Source: Micromonospora cremea
GTDB taxonomy: Bacteria > Actinomycetota > Actinomycetes > Mycobacteriales > Micromonosporaceae
Direction of reading: 5' to 3'
Assembly (NCBI RefSeq): GCF_900143515.1
Contig: NZ_FSQT01000001.1
Location: 930,001-994,000, forward strand
DNA: 64,000 bases
Shown here: positions 35,626 to 44,366 of the stretch, in pieces
Position numbering within the stretch: the first letter of the stretch is position 1
How the letters are laid out: each line of letters begins with the position of its first letter
Position numbers and translations under genes: made by a program
The notes under the pieces: model-generated
Seen by the model: the letters and a program-made list of their open reading frames with translations, nothing else
What the model was told of the DNA's origin: nothing
Database searches by the model: none

Positions 35626-36200
35626 GAGGACGAAACGACGGATGCTCATATAGCCGACTTGCCCTACGTGTCGCATCAGGTCGGGCAACAATTCATGGTG
35701 TACGACGGTATTTTTCGGCAGGGGGCTAGCTTGCTGAGCGGACCAATCGGTCTCACGCCTCGGCCCGCCCCTTGCTTGTATCGCAGTCCGCGCCGAACGG
35801 CGGCTGCACTTGTGCGTCGGGGCGCATGCGGCAGCCGAGGGCGAGTGCCGGCCGCAGCGGCACGGCCACCAGTCCCGCTTCGGCATGGTCGCCGAGCCGC
35901 CGGCGTAGCCGTGCCCGCTGTGGCGCTCGCCCGGCTTGTCCCCGACCAGTGGCGGACCTGGCGGTAGGAAAAGGCGACTTGTTCACAAACGCCGAGGGCC
36001 TCCTCGGCGCGGTGCCGGGGCGGCCTTTCAGGGGCGGGTGCGGGCTAGGTTCTTTCTTCCTCAGCTCCTCGAGCCGAGCCCGGAGGAGGGCCGTCTCAGC
36101 CTCCAGCCGCGCGCCTCGGCCCTCGAGACGCGCTCGTCGGCCTTTGACGAGCGCCCTGCACGCGGCCGCGCCGCATCCCCATCGCGACCTCATCGGCGCG
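35626..36200 (-). pseudogene. Transposase-like remnant with coiled-coil start (low confidence)
   Basis: The minus strand encodes LEGRGARLEAETALLRARL and EELRKKEPSPHPPLKG, a coiled coil followed by a basic Pro/Gly-rich stretch like the N-terminus of IS66-type transposases. The following zinc-finger-like part (WWPCRCGRHSPSAAACAP) lies in a shifted frame. No DDE domain or inverted repeats are present. Confidence 0.3.
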
Positions 36201-36337
36201 TCCCGCTCTGCCGCGCGGCGAGCGCCACGCTCGGGGTTGATGGTCCCCCGAGCGAGCGAGGCAGTTGGTTCTGCGGGGGGAGTCCGGTCGCGGGCGCTCA
36301 GGGAAGGGTGATGGGCAGTCGATGATTGGAGGGAGCC

Positions 36338-36814
36338 GTGAGTCCCACCCCCGTCCGCCCGTCTCGTTGGGCGGTGGCGGCTGCCTACGCTGTGCCGCTG
36401 TGTGTTCTTCCGTCGGCCATCTGGCGGGTGACGGCACCTGTGGGCGGCACGGTCGGCTGGTATCTGATCTTCCTGTCCGTGTTGTCCATGGCCCTGGCCG
36501 TGCTGACGCTCGGGCTCGTGCATCAGTGGGGTCAGCGTCTTCCTCGGTGGCTGGGCGGCAGACCACTTGCGCCTGGCGCGGTGACCCGGCTGGCGATCAC
36601 TGGCGGCCTACTGCTCGTGGTCATCTGCGTCTACTTCTTGCTGAACCAGGCGTTCCATTTCGTCGATCGGGGGTGGAGTCCGACAGCGGTGCAGGACGCT
36701 GTCGTGCACGATCGGCCGGGCTGGGACATCTTGCGGTACTACGTTCCCCTGCTCGCCTGGGGTCCGCTGCTGATTGCCGTCGCCGTGGACTATCGCAGGC
36801 GCGCCATGCGGTGA
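36338..36814 (+). CDS. Small four-helix membrane protein of unknown function
   Basis: 158 residues from GTG 36338, four bases after GGAGGG; a TTG at 36326 is in frame but lacks a site. Four hydrophobic segments: WAVAAAYAVPLCVLPSAIW, WYLIFLSVLSMALAVLTL, LLLVVICVYFLLNQAF and YYVPLLAWGPLLIAVAV. It resembles uncharacterised actinobacterial membrane proteins of about this length. No neighbour suggests a role. Confidence 0.75.
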   Translation: MSPTPVRPSRWAVAAAYAVPLCVLPSAIWRVTAPVGGTVGWYLIFLSVLSMALAVLTLGLVHQWGQRLPRWLGGRPLAPGAVTRLAITGGLLLVVICVYFLLNQAFHFVDRGWSPTAVQDAVVHDRPGWDILRYYVPLLAWGPLLIAVAVDYRRRAMR

Positions 36815-37151
36815 AGGCGACCAGGGTGACGACGTCGGACCGAGGAGCAACACCCAAACGTCCGGGGTTCAAGTCGCCCCTCGGACACTGACCGAACCCC
36901 AACGGCGCAACCACGGCTGCGGTGGTTACCGGGGTGCCCGTTGCAGCTCTGTCTGGACGACGATCATGGATTCGGGGTCGACGTCGCCCCGCCTCACCTA
37001 CCACGCTCGGGGAGTGGCTGCTCATGGAGTCCGCACTGCTTCATCCAGGTACCTACCGGGCGAGTTCCAGGACACCATGGCGACTGCCGGCCTGCAATGC
37101 TCTGGCTCGTCCGGAGACTCGCCCCTCCGTGCCACCGCAACCAGGAGAACA
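36815..37151. other. Gap with tRNA 3'-end-like sequence
   Basis: CGGGGTTCAAGTCGCCCC at 36863-36880 resembles a T-arm, but no matching acceptor 5' strand or anticodon arm is found upstream. Nothing else recognised. Confidence 0.35.
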
Positions 37152-37811
37152 ATGATCATGAACGCTGTATTGGCCGACATCCTGGACGCGGCAGCACACG
37201 GGCACTTCCCTCCGCCGGACGGCGGGACCAGCGTGGTGCCGCAGCCAAGCCACCGCGACGCCGGAGTGATCGCATTTACGGCCCACTCCGTGGTGTTCAC
37301 GGACGAGGACCCTCAGTGGGTACGCGGCATCCTGGCCGCTCAGGACTGCGACGCCCTGGCGGCCACGATGAATCCGGGCTTCCTGGGCGCGCTGCTCGAC
37401 CGCACCCGGAGGTCCATGGACACGATCGACCTACTGACAGTTGCGAGCCCGCTGGCCGGTGCGCCCCCACTCACGTTGACCGAGCTTCCGGACGCCGGTC
37501 ATCCACGTACGGCCAGGGCACGCAAGCGTCGTGATGACGTCCGTGTCTGGGCGGCGGACGGCGGGGTGGTCATTCTTGGTCGGGGCGTGGCTGGCCGTTG
37601 GGAGGCGTCGATAGAGGTCGACGAGGGAAATCGTCACCGGGGCCTGGGGCGGGCGCTGGCGATGGCCGCTCGGCATCTGGTGCCCGACGAGCAGCCAGTC
37701 TGGTCACAGCAGGCCGCCGGCAACGCGCGCAGTGTGCGGGCCTTCCAAGCCGCCGGGTTTCGACCGGTGGGAGCCGAAGCGCTGCTCCTCGGTCCGCCAA
37801 CCGGGCCATGA
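37152..37811 (+). CDS. GNAT-family N-acetyltransferase
   Basis: 219 residues; AGGAG lies 4 bases before ATG 37152 and 10 before ATG 37158, so either start is possible. The N-terminal half (VIAFTAHSVVFTDEDPQWV, ALAATMNPGFLGALL) is a degenerate GNAT-like lobe. The C-terminal half has the acetyl-CoA loop EVDEGNRHRGLGRALAMAARHL and the following NARSVRAFQAAGFRPVG typical of the family. Substrate unknown. Isolated gene. Confidence 0.85.
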   Translation: MIMNAVLADILDAAAHGHFPPPDGGTSVVPQPSHRDAGVIAFTAHSVVFTDEDPQWVRGILAAQDCDALAATMNPGFLGALLDRTRRSMDTIDLLTVASPLAGAPPLTLTELPDAGHPRTARARKRRDDVRVWAADGGVVILGRGVAGRWEASIEVDEGNRHRGLGRALAMAARHLVPDEQPVWSQQAAGNARSVRAFQAAGFRPVGAEALLLGPPTGP

Positions 37812-38106
37812 CAAAGCTTCTAGGCACGCGCATGCTCAGCTTGTGGTCTTCGCCTACGAATCCGGCCGGGTCAGCCCCCGGAACCGCTGACCGCTCAGTT
37901 GGCGGGGCGAGCTGGGTCCGGATATCGCGGTTGCGGCGACGGTTGCCGCCGAGGCAGCAATGCCGGGTACGTACCGACCCGGCAGTCCTTTTGTCTATTC
38001 GGCGTGACGCCGAACGCGAGGACGTCGGGTCCGGCGCTCGACTTCGGCACCCGTGCCTTCGTGGCCTCAACTCAGCCTTCACGCCAACACTCACCACGGG
38101 GATCCC

Positions 38107-38457
38107 ATGTTTGCCACCTACGTCACGGTCACCATTCTCGACTCGGTCTTCAACGGCATCGCCGCCTTCACCTACCTGAGCGGCCACGACTATCCGAAAG
38201 CCCAAGCGGACATAAAGCGCGTACCACGGTCGTGGTTACCGGTGTTGGGCATGCTGCTGGCGGCAGGCTCGCTGGGGCTGCTGGCAGGGCTCGCCGTTCC
38301 ACTGCTGGGGACGCTTGCCGCCGTCGGTCTCGTGCTGTACTTCCTCGGTGCGCTCGTTGCTCACCTGCGGGTCGGTTCCCGCCGGCTTGTGGGATGGGCC
38401 GTCTTCTTCTTCACTGCGGTCGCCGCACTGGCCGTCAACCTGAGCTACCACCGGTGA
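38107..38457 (+). CDS. Small DoxX-like membrane protein
   Basis: 116 residues, ATG after GGGGAT. Four short hydrophobic helices. WLPVLGMLLAAGSLGLLAG and YFLGALVAHLRVG match the DoxX-like family of actinobacteria. Function not established. 37812-38106 upstream shows no gene. Confidence 0.7.
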   Translation: MFATYVTVTILDSVFNGIAAFTYLSGHDYPKAQADIKRVPRSWLPVLGMLLAAGSLGLLAGLAVPLLGTLAAVGLVLYFLGALVAHLRVGSRRLVGWAVFFFTAVAALAVNLSYHR

Positions 38458-38977
38458 TCCGCGAAGGCAGTGCGACACCAGCGCCGGGCAAGCCGCAGTG
38501 CTCAAGGCTTGTGCTCAGCCGACAATTGGAGTGACAGAGCTGCGCTGCGTTGCCGTAACTTCCCTCGCTTTCATGCGCGCTATGAAGACGGGGCGTTCTG
38601 ACCGGGCGTGCGTTGGCGATGCCTTGATGAGGGTCGGTGGGAGTTGTAGAAGTCCTCGAACTTCCCGTCACGGTCCCGGATCCAGGAACCGGGCCCTGCA
38701 GGTCCTCGCTCTGCTCCTTCCTCTGTTGCGCTCACCTTGCTCCTGGGCGAACTGACCTACCACAACGGTCCCGCATCGATCGAATGCCGGCGGGCCCCCA
38801 CCGCGGCGGAACACTCTCGGGGTGCCTGCATTGCCCCGCCGAACCAGCCGTTACAGCTACTGGCCGGCCGCGTTGTTGTCGGTGTTCGACACTCGCACGA
38901 CAGCGAGATCGTCATGTTCATCACCGACCAGGCCAATAGCCGGTCCGAGACTGAGGTCCGAAGGGCGGAGCAGCCGC
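38458..38977. other. Gap with a short transposase C-terminal-like remnant
   Basis: On the minus strand 38690-38580 reads RDRDGKFEDFYNSHRPSS, which joins two motifs known from IS3/IS481-type integrases (RDRDxKF and FYNxHRP). It is too short for a firm call. Nothing else is seen. Confidence 0.3.
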
Positions 38978-39493
38978 ATGGAGTTCGACGTCACCATCGA
39001 GGTCCCCAAGGGAACACGCAACAAGTACGAGATGGATCGCCAGACCGGTCGGATCCGGCTGAACCGCACCCTGTTCACCGCGACTCAGTACCCGGCCGAC
39101 TACGGCTTCATCGAAGACACCCTCGGCGAAGACACCGACCCCCTCGACGCGCTGGTACTGGTACAGGAACCGACCTTTCCCGGTTGCCTCATCCAATGCC
39201 GGGCCATCGGGATGTTCCGGATGCGGGACGAGAAGGGTCCCGACCCGAAGGTGCTGTGCGTGCCCACGGCTGACCCCCGCCTCGCGTACCTAGGCGACAT
39301 CACGGATCTGGAACACTTCCACAAGCTGGAGATCCAACACTTCTTCGAGGTGTACAAGGACCTGGAGCCGGGCAAAAGCGTCGACGTCGAACGCGGGATC
39401 TGGGCCGGCCGCACCGAATCCGAGGCGGAGATCAGACGCTCACAGGAACGCGCACGCCAGCCGACCTCTGCCCCGCCGTGCTCGACGAACTGA
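38978..39493 (+). CDS. ppa: Inorganic pyrophosphatase (family I)
   Basis: 171 residues from ATG 38978 (GGGCGGAG upstream). It hydrolyses pyrophosphate to phosphate in the cytosol. The family fingerprint is complete: [36 protein letters not shown] with the acidic metal ligands, [13 protein letters not shown], and [14 protein letters not shown]. The C-terminal helix ([15 protein letters not shown]) is present. The last dozen residues, [10 protein letters not shown], lie over the start of an IS6 fragment, so the native tail has probably been replaced. Isolated among remnants. Confidence 0.93.
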   Translation: MEFDVTIEVPKGTRNKYEMDRQTGRIRLNRTLFTATQYPADYGFIEDTLGEDTDPLDALVLVQEPTFPGCLIQCRAIGMFRMRDEKGPDPKVLCVPTADPRLAYLGDITDLEHFHKLEIQHFFEVYKDLEPGKSVDVERGIWAGRTESEAEIRRSQERARQPTSAPPCSTN

Positions 39494-39735
39494 TCTCGTC
39501 GGCATGGCACCACGTCCATCAGTACGCCAATAATCCGATTGAGGCTGATCACAGCCAGCTCAAACACCGGTTGAGGCCGATGCGCGGGCTATGAACGGAC
39601 AACACATCGCAGGTGATCATCGCCGGCCACGCGTTCATGCAGAACCTCCGCCGCGGCCACTACGAACTCCCCGTCGACGCCCCGCCGGGTACGCGGGTCG
39701 CCCTTGCGTTTACCGAACTCGCCCAAGCGACCTGA
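39463..39735 (+). mobile_element. IS6-family transposase C-terminal fragment with internal stop
   Basis: In a different frame from the pyrophosphatase end, the sequence reads [41 protein letters not shown] (39592-39594), QVIIAGHAFMQNLRRGHYEL, and stops at 39735. This is the end of the DDE domain of IS6/IS6100-type transposases, with the usual Glu in PIEADH. N-terminal and DDE beginnings are missing. Confidence 0.8.
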
Positions 39736-39844
39736 CCGCGGGCCCTGCACGGGCTCAATGTGGCTTTCGATCCCCAATGCAACGGTGCCGCAAGGGTCAA
39801 GCGTTTCAGCACCGGCCGGCGCAGGGCTGACGGCAGGACACGGG

Positions 39845-39878
39845 CGCGCCCCGCCCACCAACAGGTGGGCGGGGCGCG
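39845..39878. terminator. Strong hairpin downstream of pyrophosphatase/IS6 fragment
   Basis: CGCGCCCCGCCCACC, loop AACA, and its perfect complement: 15 bp. Confidence 0.85.
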
Positions 39879-40096
39879 GCCGGCGTTGAGTGGGGTCCCG
39901 CAGAACGGCAGTACCCGCGGGGCCTCCGCCGCCGAGATTATGCCTTGGCGTCGACGTCCGACGGCGGCCGGCCCGGCGCCGACCCGGACACCTTGGGACT
40001 ACCTGCCGGCCTGACGTAACGCGGCGAGGCGCGGCGACGCAGGTGGACCGGGGCCCCTGGCAGGCCCGGCCCACCTACGGAAGGAAACGCTCCGCG

Positions 40097-40798
40097 ATGC
40101 GTCGCCCTGTTGTGTCGATCATTCTGTCGCTGCTTGTCGTAGGCGGCCTTGCAGCCTGTGGCGCCGCGGAGCCAGCCGGGGCGCAGTGGCAGGCGGCGGC
40201 GACCCCCGCTTCGCCGACGGCCAAGCCGGCGCCACCACCGCCTCGACCCGCGCCGAAGAACAAGGAGGAGGCGGGCCGGCAGGCGCGGCTCGCGCTTGCC
40301 GACCTGTCGACGTTTCGCCAGGAGACTGCGGAGCACACCAGCGAGAACTCCGACGATTGGCGGCTGCGTTCGCTCTGTCGCGACATCCTGCCGTCGGATC
40401 GACTCGCCTCCGCTGGTCGCGAACGCCGCTGGGTGAAGTCGCCGATCTGGATCCGCCAGCACGTCGTCGGCTACCTGACCGTGCCCGGCCGCAAGCTGAT
40501 CGGTGAGCTGCGAACGGTGTTGAAGACGTGCCGGTCGTATCGAACGAGCGAAGGCCGGACCGCGACGATCGTGCCATGGACCCCGGCCGGGGTACCGGCG
40601 AATCCGGACGTGGTGACCTTCTGCGAGCGCCAGCAGACGGACGACGGCCCTCTCAGCCAGTGCACGATCATGATGGCGCGCGGTTCCTACGTGCTCAACC
40701 TGGACGCCTCCGACGGCGACGGGGACCTCAAGAAGTCCCAGGCGATGGTCGCCAAGCTCTATCCCCTGGTCACCGAGGCGTTCGTCAAGGCCACCTGA
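40097..40798 (+). CDS. Putative lipoprotein of unknown function
   Basis: 233 residues from ATG 40097 with AAGGAAA upstream. Signal peptide with lipobox GLAACG near residue 22, then a Pro/Ala-rich linker (KPAPPPPRPAPK) and a mixed domain with four Cys (LRSLCRDIL, TVLKTCRSY, VTFCERQ, LSQCTIMM) that could form two disulfides outside the membrane. Family not recognised. Confidence 0.7.
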   Translation: MRRPVVSIILSLLVVGGLAACGAAEPAGAQWQAAATPASPTAKPAPPPPRPAPKNKEEAGRQARLALADLSTFRQETAEHTSENSDDWRLRSLCRDILPSDRLASAGRERRWVKSPIWIRQHVVGYLTVPGRKLIGELRTVLKTCRSYRTSEGRTATIVPWTPAGVPANPDVVTFCERQQTDDGPLSQCTIMMARGSYVLNLDASDGDGDLKKSQAMVAKLYPLVTEAFVKAT

Positions 40799-41104
40799 CC
40801 GGGCAGCCCGCGGCCGGGGCCTGGCTATGGCCGTGGCGCTCGATGTCGGCTCGATCTGGCTGGTCTACGTGGTGGCGTTCGGCGTCGGCACCGCCGCGAT
40901 CAAGGAGGACCAGGCCGCCAGTCCGGGCGAGAGGAGCTCCGTTGGGATCGCACCCACAGGCTCTCTCGGCCGGCACCGTGCCGCCGAATTCGCCGGCGAC
41001 CGGAGTGGTCGTCGACGAGGCATCGGTGCTCACCGAGGAGCAGTTGAACCGCGCTCCTCGGTGAGGTCGCCGGTGTGCAGCGCCTGGTGCTCGTCGGGCG
41101 CCTG
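40799..41104. other. Gap without recognisable gene
   Basis: Contains the terminator-like hairpin at 41029-41065 and no coding sequence that I can support. Confidence 0.5.
41029..41065. terminator. Terminator of the NanE/DUF4127 operon
   Basis: CTCACCGAGGAG and CTCCTCGGTGAG pair perfectly around a 13-base loop, about 40 bases beyond the DUF4127 stop. Confidence 0.7.
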
Positions 41105-42745
41105 TCAGGACAGTTGCAGCTGAGGCTCGAGGATCACCTCGAAGAGCCGGTCCCACGGCAGCTCGACACGTGCCGACTCGAAGCGAGCGAGGGTCGCTGT
41201 GAACGTCTTCGCGCCTCGCTGGCCAAGCACCATGCGGTGCCCGGCGAAGTGGTCGGCGAAGTACCGCTCGGTCAGCGGCACCAGCCGTTCGCTGACCCAG
41301 CCGTCGAAGTAGCTCTTCTGCTCGGGGGTGAGCGCGAGCGGGTCCCAGCCCTGCGCCCGTGCGTGCGCGTACGCCTCGACCTGCACGATGTTCTTCCACG
41401 GGTCGTCCTTGACGAACCGGTAGAGCAGGTACTCGGCGTGCGCCTGACCGGGCCCGCGCAGGTCGGGCACACCGGACCCACTGCCGGAGGAGCGGAGGTA
41501 CGCCCACCGGGCGGTGCCGTGCCCGAGCGCCAGGCCGAGGGCGTTGCCGCCGGTGTTCCACCCCGAGTACGACAGCAGCGCCGCGAGATCCAGGCGGCTC
41601 TCCATCCGCGCGACCAGGTCGTGGTCCGCCTTGTTCACGATGAGCGGGTCTACCACGATGACCGGGGTGCCGGCAGCCAGCAGCGTGCCGATCCGCCCGA
41701 CGAAGGCGTCTAGGTCAGCGGCCCGCTGCCCGGGTGCCGACGAGGGGGTGTTCACGGCGAGCACGATGTCCGCGTCGCCGCTCACGACCCGTCCCCCCAG
41801 GGCGGCCACGTGCCGGCGGATGTTCTCCGCGAACGGGATGCCCTCCAGTTGAGCGGTCCAGTCCTCGCCCGAGACGCCGGCGTACTCCACCCGGTAGGTG
41901 GGCGCGGTGCGGGCCGCGATCACCCGCGCGACCAGCAACGCGTCGACCTCGTCGGCGCCGGGGAAGATTTCCACCCGGTCGCCGACGTCGAGTTGGGCGA
42001 CAAGCGCCTCCAGTTCCACCCGCTCGGCTCGGGCCAGGCCGACCGGCGCGGTGTCGTCCTCGGAGAGCACGAGGTGACTGATGGTGCCGTCGGCGACCCA
42101 CTCGACCATCAGCCGGTTGACCTGGTGGTTGCGGGCCCGCGCGGCGAGATAGTCCTCAACGACCTGGTCGGGGATCCGCGCCCGGGCGGCGTCGAGCTGG
42201 GCCCGCAGCTCCTCCTGCCCGAGGTTCACCACCTGGTCGTAGAGCTTCGCCCAGGTGACCAGCAGGTCGCGGTACTTGTCCAGCTCGGTGCCGGTGCTGG
42301 TGATGGCGAGGCGCTGGATGGTGTCGTGCACCTCGATCACCGCCCCCGGCCGGGTCGAGCGAAGGTTACGGATCGCGGCCAGGTTCTCCAGGGCGGCGGC
42401 CAGGGTCGGGGCGGCGGTGCGTGAGGCGATCAGGCCGCCGTAGGCGAGCATGCTGACCGAGATCACGTACCCGTCGACGCCGTCGGTGGTGCCGAGCCAG
42501 CGGGCGATGGCGGCTCCGTCGCCGGGGGTGAAGAAGCGGCCCAGCATTTCGCGCGGCGGCAGCTGCACCTGGGCGCCGGCGCTCGCCGCGGTCATCTGCG
42601 GTGCGTAGGTGTTGACCGGCCGGTCGTCCAAGGGCACCAGCGCCACGGTCAGCTGCTGGTTGGCGGGCCCGGCGAATGCGGGTCGGCCGATCGCCACGGT
42701 GGCCAGCCCGGCCATGCCGGTGGCCAGGAGGGTACGCCTTCTCAT
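41105..42745 (-). CDS. DUF4127 protein with Tat signal peptide
   Basis: 546 residues from ATG 42745, AAGGAG upstream, two bases after the NanE stop. The N-terminus MRRRTLLATGMAGLATVAIG ending near AFA is a twin-arginine-like signal peptide. The body matches DUF4127: VALVPLDDRPVNTYAPQ, LPPREMLGRFFTPGD, GYVISVSMLAYGGLIASR, LVLSEDDTAPVGL, GADEVDALLVARV, ALLSYSGWNTGGNALG and IVNKADHDLV. The conserved Asp, Glu and Trp-Asn clusters suggest an enzyme. Biochemical function of the family is not known to me. Its place after NanE and a ROK kinase points to an amino-sugar-containing substrate, cut outside the cytoplasm before uptake. Confidence 0.88.
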   Translation of the reverse strand: MRRRTLLATGMAGLATVAIGRPAFAGPANQQLTVALVPLDDRPVNTYAPQMTAASAGAQVQLPPREMLGRFFTPGDGAAIARWLGTTDGVDGYVISVSMLAYGGLIASRTAAPTLAAALENLAAIRNLRSTRPGAVIEVHDTIQRLAITSTGTELDKYRDLLVTWAKLYDQVVNLGQEELRAQLDAARARIPDQVVEDYLAARARNHQVNRLMVEWVADGTISHLVLSEDDTAPVGLARAERVELEALVAQLDVGDRVEIFPGADEVDALLVARVIAARTAPTYRVEYAGVSGEDWTAQLEGIPFAENIRRHVAALGGRVVSGDADIVLAVNTPSSAPGQRAADLDAFVGRIGTLLAAGTPVIVVDPLIVNKADHDLVARMESRLDLAALLSYSGWNTGGNALGLALGHGTARWAYLRSSGSGSGVPDLRGPGQAHAEYLLYRFVKDDPWKNIVQVEAYAHARAQGWDPLALTPEQKSYFDGWVSERLVPLTERYFADHFAGHRMVLGQRGAKTFTATLARFESARVELPWDRLFEVILEPQLQLS

Positions 42746-42747
42746 GC

Positions 42748-43455
42748 TCACTCCTTCTTTGTCGGTGCGCTCGCCGCGCGGGGGGTGGCCGGCACGAGCC
42801 GGCGGGTGATCCACAGCGGTGAGGTGACGGCGTTGCCCATCACCACCGCGTGCGCACCGGCCTCGAAGGCCCGGCCGATCTGTTCCGTGGTGCGGTACCG
42901 CCCTTCGGCGACCACCGGCACGGGTAGCAGTGCGGCGAGTCGCGCCACGAGCCCGAGGTCGGGCCCGTCAGTCGGTGGGCTGGCCGGGGTGTAGCCGGAC
43001 AGTGTGGTGGCGACGGCGTCCGCGCCAGCCTCGACGGCGGAGACGCCCTCGGTTGTGGTGGAGACGTCGGCCAGGATCAGTGCGTCGGTCCGTTCGCGGA
43101 TCACGCGGACCGTCTCGGCGAAGGGGCGCCCGTCCGGTCGGGGGCGGTCGGTGGCGTCGATCGCGATGATGTCCGCCCCGGCCAGCGCCACCTCGAGCGC
43201 GTGGGCCGCAGTCGGGGTGATGAAGACGTCCTCGGTGCCGTGCTTGTACAGCCCGATCACCGGAACGTCGACGGCGGCGCGTACCGCTCTGACGTCGTCC
43301 GGTCCGTTGACCCGGACCGCCACCGCGCCGCCGCGTACCACCGCGGCCGCCACCCGGGCCTGGACGTACGGGTCACGCATCGGGTCGTCAGGCTCGTCAG
43401 GCAGCGGTTGGCAGGACACCACCAGCCCGCCGGCCAGGTCGTCAAGCACGGTCAC
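42748..43455 (-). CDS. nanE: N-acetylmannosamine-6-phosphate 2-epimerase
   Basis: 235 residues, GTG start overlapping the ROK stop (GTGA). TIM barrel with LVVSCQPLPDEP (substrate loop), VPVIGLYKHG, ADIIAIDATDRPRPDG (Lys/Asp region), LILADVSTTTEGVSAVEAGADAVATTLSGYT, VPVVAEGRYRT and AGAHAVVMGNAVTSPLWIT. It converts ManNAc-6-phosphate to GlcNAc-6-phosphate. The adjoining ROK kinase would supply the phosphorylated substrate. No NanA lyase, NagA or NagB is in the window. Confidence 0.92.
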   Translation of the reverse strand: MTVLDDLAGGLVVSCQPLPDEPDDPMRDPYVQARVAAAVVRGGAVAVRVNGPDDVRAVRAAVDVPVIGLYKHGTEDVFITPTAAHALEVALAGADIIAIDATDRPRPDGRPFAETVRVIRERTDALILADVSTTTEGVSAVEAGADAVATTLSGYTPASPPTDGPDLGLVARLAALLPVPVVAEGRYRTTEQIGRAFEAGAHAVVMGNAVTSPLWITRRLVPATPRAASAPTKKE

Positions 43456-44366
43456 CCGTTCGTCCTTTCGATGTCGCGAATGTCCATGACCAGTCGGGCC
43501 GCGCCGACCACGACGGCGTCGGCGCCCAGCGTGGCGGGCAGCAGCGGAACGCCGGCCCAGCCCGCGGGCAACTCGGCCGAGTAGGCGACCGACGCGGCGG
43601 GCAGCAGGGCGCCGGCCGCGCCACCGGCCACCAGGACAGCTTCCGGATCGAGCAGGGCCACCAACCCCGCCAGGGTCGCGCCGAGGACGGTTCCGGCCCG
43701 CTCCACGACCCGCTGGGCGACCCGGTCCCCGGCCGCGGCGCGGTCCGCCACAGCCCGCCCGGTGACGCGGGTGCCGGTCTCGATGGAGTACGCGGCGGCC
43801 AGCCCGCTGCCGGAGGCGATCGCCTCCAGATGCCCGTACCGGCCGCACCCGCACCGCAGCCGTTCGGCGCCCGGGGCCGGCAGATGCCCGACCTCGCCAG
43901 CGGCGCCGCGGGCACCGGCCTCGACGCGGCCGTTCCGGACGACCGCCCCGCCCAGCCCGGTGCCCACGGCCACCAGCAGCACATGAGCGCGCTCCCGTCC
44001 CGCACCGGCCCAGCATTCGCCCAGCGCGGCGGCGTTCACGTCGTTGGTGACCAGCACGGGTCGACCCAGCCGGGCGGCCAGCGCGTCGGCGACCGGGGTG
44101 CCAGTCCAGCCGGGCAGGCTGTCGGTGGCGTACCGGATGCCGCCGGTTGCGGGGTCGACCGTGCCGGCGGTGCCCACCCCCACCGGCCCGGCCGCCACGC
44201 CGAGCAGGTCGGTGGCCAGGCGGGCGGCGGCGTCCAGCACGGCCCCAGGCCCGGACCGGGCGGGCGTGGGCACCTCGCGGCGCTCCACCACCTGCCCGCC
44301 CCGGTCGACCAGCGCGGCCGCCGTCTTGGTGCCGCCGATGTCGATGCCGACCACCGGTGTCGTCAT
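43452..44366 (-). CDS. ROK-family sugar kinase (N-acetylmannosamine kinase/glucokinase type)
   Basis: 304 residues. VVGIDIGGTKTAAALV (ATP phosphate loop), LVTNDVNAAALGE (catalytic Asp), LVAVGTGLGGAVVRNGR, GAAGEVGHLP and the zinc motif CGCGRYGHLEAIASG are all present. ATG overlaps the upstream permease stop (ATGA), and its own stop overlaps nanE. Pairing with nanE makes N-acetylmannosamine the leading substrate. Confidence 0.92.
   Translation of the reverse strand: MTTPVVGIDIGGTKTAAALVDRGGQVVERREVPTPARSGPGAVLDAAARLATDLLGVAAGPVGVGTAGTVDPATGGIRYATDSLPGWTGTPVADALAARLGRPVLVTNDVNAAALGECWAGAGRERAHVLLVAVGTGLGGAVVRNGRVEAGARGAAGEVGHLPAPGAERLRCGCGRYGHLEAIASGSGLAAAYSIETGTRVTGRAVADRAAAGDRVAQRVVERAGTVLGATLAGLVALLDPEAVLVAGGAAGALLPAASVAYSAELPAGWAGVPLLPATLGADAVVVGAARLVMDIRDIERTNG

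Larger units (their letters stand above)
35045..36337. other. Long gap with decayed sequence
   Basis: No intact gene is recognised. 35045-35640 is AT-richer than average and holds a 28-base element at 35533-35560 that recurs elsewhere. 35626-36200 contains the transposase-like remnant listed separately. Confidence 0.4.

Noticed and set aside
36841-36890. Complete tRNA gene
   Set aside because: Only a T-arm-like portion is present; no anticodon arm or matching acceptor strand.
40827-41123. Open frame starting MAVALDVGSIWLVYVV
   Set aside because: A short hydrophobic start followed by Arg/Ser-rich shadow composition; it crosses the hairpin at 41029-41065 and overlaps the DUF4127 end.
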